A stretch of 64,000 nucleotides of DNA, taken from the NCBI GenBank assembly GCA_027943335.1, contig BSBK01005652.1, forward strand, positions 1,122,001 through 1,186,000. The letters run 5' to 3'. Source of the stretch: Chamaecyparis obtusa (taxonomy: Eukaryota > Streptophyta > Pinopsida > Cupressales > Cupressaceae). A model generated the notes under the pieces. The model saw only the letters and a program-made list of their open reading frames with translations. It did not search any database and was not told where the DNA came from. This document shows, piece by piece, positions 57,572 to 64,000 of the stretch. The translations under genes and the position numbers were made by a program. Each line of letters starts with the position of its first letter. The stretch's first letter is position 1.

Positions 57572-58433
57572 TGATGAAGGGTACTCCCCTTAATACTGCA
57601 AACACATAATAGAAATAGAGAAACAACAACAATAGGCAATAATAGAAAATGGGCTTCTTATTATCTCCACAAATGTGGAATTAAAACTTTCAGAATTACA
57701 ATATGCAAAGCCACACGGGCATTCCCTTACAATATTCCATAGGAAAAAGCCTCAAATTAATACTCAAATCTACTACCCAAAACTATCCTGAATTGCCTAA
57801 GACAACACTACAACCTTCCTTATATAGGCAATTTTCCACCACCTGGGAAGGTTCCCGAATTTTTAGCCAACAAGGCCGACCAAACTTAGAGTTATTTTAT
57901 TTTACAATTTATTACATCAAAGTCAGCTCAAAATAACTTTTGAAACCCAAACAAAAATTTTGAAAGAAAATTATTTTCTACCATTTCAGGTGACCCAACT
58001 TCCGAAGACCATAAGTCATCGCCAATTGACCCGATTGACTATTATAACCCCATTCTGGAAAGGCCACGAAGCACTCTACAGTCTTGGCTCATGCAAGTGC
58101 CTATCAACCAAATTTTCAACCTCATCTTGGGCTTCTAAAGCCTTCAAAACTAAGTTCAAAGTTTCTGTACCCTTTTGCCAATACCGAAAATCTTCAATAT
58201 CTACAAAGCTAGACTTGATATGTCAATGAAACTTTATTGGTAGGCTGATATGACCAAAATGAACCTCTAGGGAAGAAATAAGAACATTCTAAGATTGGAT
58301 GACCAACTTACTAAAAATAGCAAGTTTCCATAAATAACAGCTCTGCACAAGATAACCCTTATTGAAAACAAAACCAAAAATATTTTTTTGGGTGATGCAA
58401 GATTGCTCTTACACCCAAGATGCTCTTGCATCA
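57572..58433 (-). repeat. Element D: 5' LTR
   Basis: TGATGAAGGG to GCTCTTGCATCA on the plus strand, 862 bp. Both ends retain TG and CA. The terminal TGATG/CATCA is a 5-bp inverted repeat. Confidence 0.93.
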
Positions 58434-58438
58434 ATCTC

Positions 58439-60256
58439 TAATGTCACATAGCTTCCTCACAAATTTCTCTCGGGTCTTGTTATCTTCTTCAATTTCTCTC
58501 TTCTTCCTATTTACTAGCTTCTCAAATAGCTCATCAGGTATCTTTCCTTGAATTGTATCAAATTTCTTGTCTGCTAGGATCATATGTCTTACAACTACAT
58601 TTTCCAATTTTGATCTCTCCGAATAGTTATATAGTTCATAATACTTGTTCATCTTTGAAAAGTATCCATCATTAATGATTTGTTCATTTACCTTTTCAAT
58701 CTTAGGTTTCCATTTCTTCTTCTTGACTTCAGTATCCTCATCATCTTTAATTTTTGCTACTTTCCTTTTCACTGGGGAAACTATTGTCTCTGTCTCTTAC
58801 CTAGTCCATTAGCTATTTCCTTTACTCTTTTACCTGGTGGAGTGGCAGAAGATCTTGAAGATTTCCTTATTTCTTGTTCCTTGTCAACTTTCTCCACTTT
58901 AACTACATTCTACAAATTTCTAGTCACATTTGCAACTGCTGATAGGGTTGGAACAGACAAAACTTCCTTTTGTCTAATGTCTCTAATTGTTGTTTTTGTA
59001 TTCTTTGCAATTACAAATTCTTGTTATGTCATACCTGTATCTTTAAGCATTTTCTTTATAGTACTTTCCACTCTCTTCTTAGATAATGTTTCTTCCTGAA
59101 TAGACTTTGCAAAGTTGAAGTTCTCCTCATAAGTCCCAAATCTATTGCTATTTACATCCAACTTACATTTCAGCAATCTATTCACATATTCTTCTGCTTC
59201 AACTTTAGAAATTTCATAACCAAGAGGGTCAACCATAAAGCATACTTCATTTTTATACTTTTCAACTATAGCCTATGGAATTCTTGTTCTTTTCTTCATC
59301 AAGTTATGAAATGATTTGATCACTAAGGTTACACTCTCATTAACCTTATCAATAGGATATCTTAGATATACTCTCTTAATTCTATCCATGGTGGTTCTGT
59401 TATCATTCCAATCTTCTCCAATAGTAAATAGAAATCTTCTTAACAAATGGAAAAATATATATGTAATCAATGATGAGAATCTAAACTGGGAATTCTTAGT
59501 CTTCTTAATATTTTCCAAGTTTTCAAATAGCTGAATTCTCAAAATTTCACACATATCCACTTGTACTTTATCAAGACACATCAAATAGGCAACATGAATC
59601 ATACCAGCTTCCATGTCATCTTCTCTAGAGTTGGCACAAAACTTACATGTTAAGATCTTGCATAAATATCTAAAATCATCTTATTGAATCTTACTGATCA
59701 CTGTTCATCTACCATTGTAGGATGACTTAGTGTTATCCAATACTATTTTCTTTACATTCTTCTCATTGAATGGTATAACTCCAAATTTAGATAAACCGGT
59801 TACTTCATGGATTAGGTCTGTTGTTATATCAATCACTATGTCATCTAACCAAAACTTTCCATTATGATTTCTACTCAAAATGATTTTGGTGCATTCATCA
59901 TCATCAAATTCATGTTGTAGTGACTACCTTATGATTTCATTATCATTCAAATGTTCAAATCCTACTTTCAATGACATATCTTGATTGTATAGTTTCTCAT
60001 ATTCCTTAGTAAAATCACTTTCATTGGGGGTTTCAAGTTTGCATCCCAAATAGCTTCTAACATTCTCTAAATGTAAAACTTTGTCTGGTACGGATGATAA
60101 TGCTAGTTTAGGGTCTTCTTCCAAGGGTTCTATTGGTTCTCTTTTAATCTTAGGTCTAATTTTATCTCTTATACTGTGAACCAATGAAACATCCATATCT
60201 TCTACAAATTCTCTTACTTACTGATAGATTTTCTTAGTAAAATACCTTAATTCCAT
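58439..60256 (-). pseudogene. Element E: second ORF, N-terminal part
   Basis: The start is taken at the ATG at 60,256 (MELRYFTKKIYQ), in phase with MDVSLVHSIRDKIRPK at 60,196. Matches to the F second ORF occur in order: NHNGKFWLDDIVIDIT (F 117-131), SQFRFSSLITYIFFHLL (F 242-257), RIPXAIVEKYKNEVCFMVD (F 310-328, X a stop) and NRFGTYEENF (F 374-380). Open pieces are 59,924-60,196, 59,273-59,614, 59,024-59,236 and 58,431-58,772, with a phase change between the last two. Lys/Glu-rich tracts follow. The ORF continues in 52,610-52,847 after element D. Confidence 0.78.
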
Positions 60257-60634
60257 GATTTTACAAATTTGCGTAGATCCGGCATGAAGTTCTTTCACCA
60301 AATCTTTGCAAACTACTTTTAATCACTACTTCTTTGATCTCCTTAACACTTGTATTCACTTTAATGATCAAACAATACTGATCATAAGATTTTAACTTCA
60401 AGATTCTAACATCGCATTCAATTCTTTTGCTACTTCTTTCCAAAAAGTTGTTCCTTCTTTCCTACAAAACTTCAAACTTCTTGCGAGCTCGCATAACTTC
60501 ATATTAGCTCATGCACTCTTAACCATAGCATCATTAATTAATATACTACCTTATATTAATTGCACAAAACTCAGTTCATCCTATACTAACTTATACACTA
60601 TTCTAAGTTCCTATTCTAATACATTCTTTATGAA
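60257..60634. other. Element E: spacer between gag-like ORF and second ORF
   Basis: About 380 bp without a convincing gene, matching in position the spacer of element F. A short minus ORF (60,261-60,443) has no recognisable feature. Confidence 0.5.
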
Positions 60635-61840
60635 TTAAGTACTTTTAGATGGGTTCGGAAGAGATTCACTCTTACCATTAAATACTTCACCATTCTGATT
60701 ACCTTCAATGTTGAATGTGTCTCCTTGATCTATGGCTTTAAAAAGCTTCACTTCTTCTAAATTACAACATCCTCTTTGACTATTGCTTGCATTTTCATTT
60801 CTCCTTGTATAACTTCTAGTATTAGGATTTCTCATGTTATTCATTATGCAAAAACTTGCTGTATGACCAAATTTGTTGCATATCTGACAAACTATTCCAT
60901 TGTTTCCATATCTCAGTCTAGTCTAGTTGATTTGTGAGCTGCAATTCCTGGCAATGTGTCCAATCTTGTTGCATCTATAACATACTACTCCATTTTTTTT
61001 GTTCATATCTTCAGTAGGTCTCTTATCTGCATGGTTAGTATCTCTAAAAATTATACTATTATTATTATCATTAGATCTAGGCTTCTTACATTCAATAGCT
61101 CTATGTCCAAAACCATGACAATTATAACAATAACCATTAAGAAGTTTAAATTTCTTACCTGTACAATCTTTCTTCATATGACCAAAAGTATTACATGCAA
61201 AACATCTACATTTAAATTCTCTTTGCATACCTTTAGGTGATTCTTTTTCTTTAGGTGGTTCTTCTTCTTTAGGTGCGTCCTTAGATTTGTCAGCTTCATT
61301 AGATTTCTTTTCATCTATGTTTTTAGAAACTTTCTGATCTGGTTCCTTGCTTTCTTCACTTACCTTAGATGAGTTAAATACAAGACTAGTTTTATCATAG
61401 AATGGCTTCTGATAAGATATTTGTTCATCAATCTTCTCATTGGTGGAATATAGTCTCTCAAGTTGTTGCTTAGAATGAGTCAGTTCACCTTTAACTATTG
61501 TATTGTACTTTTCAAATTCAGCATACTGTAATTTTATTTTCTCAAGTTCAGATGTCACTTTACAAAGTTTAGATTTTAGATCTTCATACTTAGATTTCAG
61601 ATTTGTTTCATTCTTGTTGTTTCCATCTTTCAAACCCAATTTCAGATTTACTATCTTTAATTCATGTTTAAGGATGTCATTTTCTTTTTTCTAGATTTTC
61701 ATCACAATCTTCAATTTGAATTTTAGATTCCTTCTCTGATTTCAATTCTTCCAACTTCTTTTTTAGCTTCTCAATAAGGGTTTTTGCATCATCATATTTC
61801 CTTTTAGAGTATCTCTTTCTTCAGTAAGTATTATGCAGTT
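60635..61840 (-). pseudogene. Element E: gag-like ORF with four zinc knuckles
   Basis: The largest open part is 60,923-61,639. It begins in a coiled coil (KYEDLKSKLCKVTSELEKIK), passes through a Lys/Glu/Pro linker, and has knuckles CFACNTFGHMKKDC, CYNCHGFGHRAIEC and CYRCNKIGHIARNC. After a stop, CQICNKFGHTASFC follows at about 60,860-60,900, then a Ser/Asn tail ending at 60,635. Upstream, 61,640-61,840 continues the coiled coil with frameshifts (AKTLIEKLKKKLEELKSE). It is interrupted at about 61,850 by element I. It is the counterpart of the F gag-like ORF. Confidence 0.78.
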
Positions 61841-61849
61841 AAGGATGGT

Positions 61850-62777
61850 GGATCCAATGAAGGAATCCCAAACCTTACAGCCAAAATAATTACACAGCAA
61901 AATACTCAACAAAATAGATAACACCACAAATGTTTCAATCAATTTTCATTAACATGCCCGACTATAAGGCCTTCTGGGTTAGAGCCAAATATAAAATGAA
62001 ACAATTATGCAAGATCCACAATTAGATCCAATACAATCTTAGCTAGTTCAGCTCCGAAGACAATCAAAAGTTGATGGAAACCCTAAGGAAGATCTAAACT
62101 TGAGCTCGCAAGCCTCCGAGAAATCTCCTTGTCTCCAAGTATGCAAACCCCTAACTCTACTATATAGGACTATCATATTACAATCTGATCTGCAAGAACA
62201 TCAAGAACTTTTCCACAACTTTGCCAACTCTAGCTTTCAGAACCTCAGATCTAACTCACTAAGTTTTTCCCAATCATGAACCTTTCCTCTCTCAGTTCTC
62301 CCTAAGTTTTGCCTCTTAAACATCTACCCAAGCCCTCCTTAAATACTAATCATCAGCCACAAGTCATTTGGATGAAACCCTTAACTCCCCAAAAACAAAT
62401 AATTAAATACCATAAGAGTCAGCTTACAAATGTTTACAAATATTTAATTTTGCATGTTGGCCCAAGACAATGGCTACCAACAATTAATTCACCATGTCAG
62501 CTCACAAATCACATAGAACTCCAGTTGGTACATCTAAACTACCAAGCAATAGTAAAATTACCATGCATGTTAGGCATCACTAATCACCAATATCAACCAA
62601 GCACCGCAGGCATGACCGAGCAACCATTTCACTAAGTGCTAAAGACTACCAAGTTCCTTCAATGATCGAGCTTCCTTTAATGACAAAGACCATCGGTCAA
62701 GGCTGCAACCAAGAAAAACTAGCCAAAACACAAACACTCCATGCAGTTTATCGAGGACACAGAATGCCCCTGCATTA
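61850..62777 (-). repeat. Element I: 3' LTR (left end approximate)
   Basis: Sequence ending GCCCCTGCATTA on the plus strand is followed by GACACCCCAAG, the same junction as element D's 3' LTR, so the orientation is minus. About 920 bp are non-coding. The left boundary lies between about 61,845 and 61,860, where the element E gag text stops. The partner LTR is outside the window. Confidence 0.65.
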
Positions 62778-63400
62778 GACACCCCAAGTTCCAAAAGATG
62801 TTCATATGTGAGAAGAACATCTTTCAGGATTCAACACATAAATCTTGAACTGGTTCTTCACATAAAAGTCCTCCACCTTTTCTACTTGTAAAGTCTTCCA
62901 CTTCAGCTTCCTCTGTCTCTTCAAGTTTTTTTTGGACAATGTATAGGTCGGTTCTCCTTACTAATCATTCATTTCCTCTGGATCCACAATCTCAACTCGG
63001 CTATCAATACTCAGGCTTCTCCTACCGAGCGTTGTATCCATCAAAGGCATCAGTGAAAACTTCCTGTCATTCTTCTCAACAGTAAACACATTTCTTACAC
63101 AGTCATAAATAGCTTTGCAATCATATTTCCAAGGTCTACCAAGCAATATATCATAACTATTTATCTTCATAATGTCACAAAGCACAAGATCCTTGTACTG
63201 GCCAATCTGACCATCAATGAAGCATTGTTCTCTAACTTCCAAAGGATGAACATCTTGCAACCAGCCAAGCCTATAAGGACAAGGATGTTTCATTCTACTC
63301 AAACTAAGTTTTTGAACCAGGTCCTCAGCAACAAGGTTATCAATGCCACCACTATCAACAATAACATCACAGAGTTTACCTATAGTCTTGCATCATGTTC
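62778..63400 (-). pseudogene. Element I: gypsy protease, directly followed by the 3' LTR
   Basis: The minus strand reads VIVDSGGIDNLV (retropepsin active site, near 63,330-63,365), then GWLQDVHPLEVREQCFIDG and SYDILLGRPWKYD (62,961-63,302), like element D's protease. After a TAG, less than 200 bp of unrecognised sequence separates it from the LTR. RT, RNase H and integrase are absent, so this copy is a gag-protease deletion derivative. Confidence 0.75.
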
Positions 63401-64000
63401 TAAACAAGTTACCCCTCTGACAAGGTTCATCCTTTGTATCGAGCAATGTTCACTAAAGTAGCAAGTTCTCTAATTAAGGTTCATTCTGAATGTTCTCATT
63501 CATCACAGCAGTTCATCAGTCAACCTTATTCTGTATAGACTCAAAAGAATGGTGTCCTTCCTCTCCATAGTTATAGCAAGTACCCTTAAAGATAACTCTA
63601 CCTATCTTCTTCTTTGGTTCCATAGGTTTCTTTTCATCTTCTGCATCAGTTGGTTTCTCCTTCACCAAGTGATCAATCTTTTCCTTCCCTTGGGAGTTAC
63701 TAGGTTGTTTCTTCTTCAACTTATCTTCTGCCTTCAGAGCATACTGATAAGCATCTTCAATAGAATCAATCTTCAACATACCAAGCTCATCTTGGATATT
63801 GAATCTCAAACCATTCACATACCAAGCTACCTTTTCCTTACCAAGTTCTCAGTGTCCAGATTGAATAGTAAGTTTGTAGAACTCCTCGGTATAACCTTCA
63901 ACAGACAATTACTTCTGCTTTAGATTCTGCAACTTCTTAAACAAGTCAAGCTCATAGTCAGCCGGTATGAACTTAGCTTTCAACTTAGTCACCATCAATA
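63401..64000 (-). pseudogene. Element I: gag, running off the window
   Basis: The open part 63,516-63,818 reads VNGLRFNIQDELGM-like gag text (NGLRFNIQDELGMLKIDSIE, DAYQYALKAEDKLKKK), a Lys/Glu-rich linker, and a knuckle missing two Cys (CYNYGEEGHHSFE). Further right, LTKLKAKFIPADYELDLFKK matches element D gag (KLKRQFIPVDYELDLLKK). Several stops are present. The LTR, primer site and gag start are beyond 64,000. Confidence 0.75.

Larger units (their letters stand above)
52853..58433 (-). mobile_element. Element D: chromodomain Ty3/gypsy element with deleted pol core
   Basis: The LTRs at 52,853-53,714 and 57,572-58,433 (862 bp each) have a perfect duplication ATCTC (52,848-52,852 and 58,434-58,438). 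LTR ends are TGATG ... CATCA. The primer site TGGTATCAG (minus strand, beside 57,572) fits initiator-Met tRNA, as in chromoviruses. The internal region carries gag, protease, a few RT residues, and integrase C-terminus with a chromodomain. The RT/RNase H/integrase core is missing. A solo LTR of the copia A/B family lies in gag. Confidence 0.93.

Noticed and set aside
61840..61860. A precise left end and TSD for element I
   Set aside because: The expected TG start is not clear and the right end is outside the window, so only an approximate limit is given.
1..64000. tRNA, rRNA or host protein-coding genes
   Set aside because: I found no cloverleaf, rRNA-like block or intron-exon gene. Primer sites complementary to tRNA ends are retroelement signals, not tRNA genes.

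Overview
The window looks like intergenic heterochromatin from a large, AT-rich plant nuclear genome (possibly a gymnosperm, which is a low-confidence guess). I found no ordinary host gene, rRNA, tRNA or CRISPR array. Almost everything is LTR retrotransposon, mostly nested inside older elements. I placed most element ends from LTR pairs, TG...CA termini and 5-bp target-site duplications (TSDs).

Left block (1-33,430). Element J (1-5,488, minus) is a decayed Ty3/gypsy element with gag, protease, an archaeal-like RNase H placed before the reverse transcriptase, and the RT start cut by the window edge. A pol-less element K (5,494-12,267, minus, TSD GTTGT) lies just upstream of J's gag, in what is probably J's 5' LTR. 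To its right a large unrecognised minus-strand ORF, H (29,536 down to 12,574), is split by a Ty1/copia element A (13,967-20,721, minus, TSD TATTC) and by a pol-less element F (22,464-28,828, plus, TSD CATAT). Upstream of H come imperfect tandem hairpin repeats (30.0-31.1 kb), an LTR-like stretch and a 251-bp tandem duplication.

Right block (33,430-64,000). Remains of pol-less element G (minus, 33.6-36.4 kb) are followed by element E, a minus-strand relative of F and G whose 3' LTR is at 36,420-37,479 and whose 5' end lies beyond the window. E is split by copia B (38,825-52,604, plus, TSD ATTCA), by chromodomain gypsy element D (52,853-58,433, minus, TSD ATCTC) and by gypsy element I (from about 61,850 to beyond the window). 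B carries copia C inside its 5' LTR (39,760-46,731, TSD CTTTC). D carries a solo LTR of the A/B family (55,748-56,908, TSD TCAAG).

The most interesting content is the E/F/G family: LTR elements without pol that carry a gag-like ORF with four or five zinc knuckles and a second ORF of about 1,000 codons that I do not recognise. Their polypurine tracts, U5 ends and an LTR hairpin resemble those of copia A, B and C, which suggests mobilisation in trans. A second signal is that all five LTR termini whose CA/TG end falls in a CHG context have decayed to TA, while none of 22 termini in CHH context has done so.
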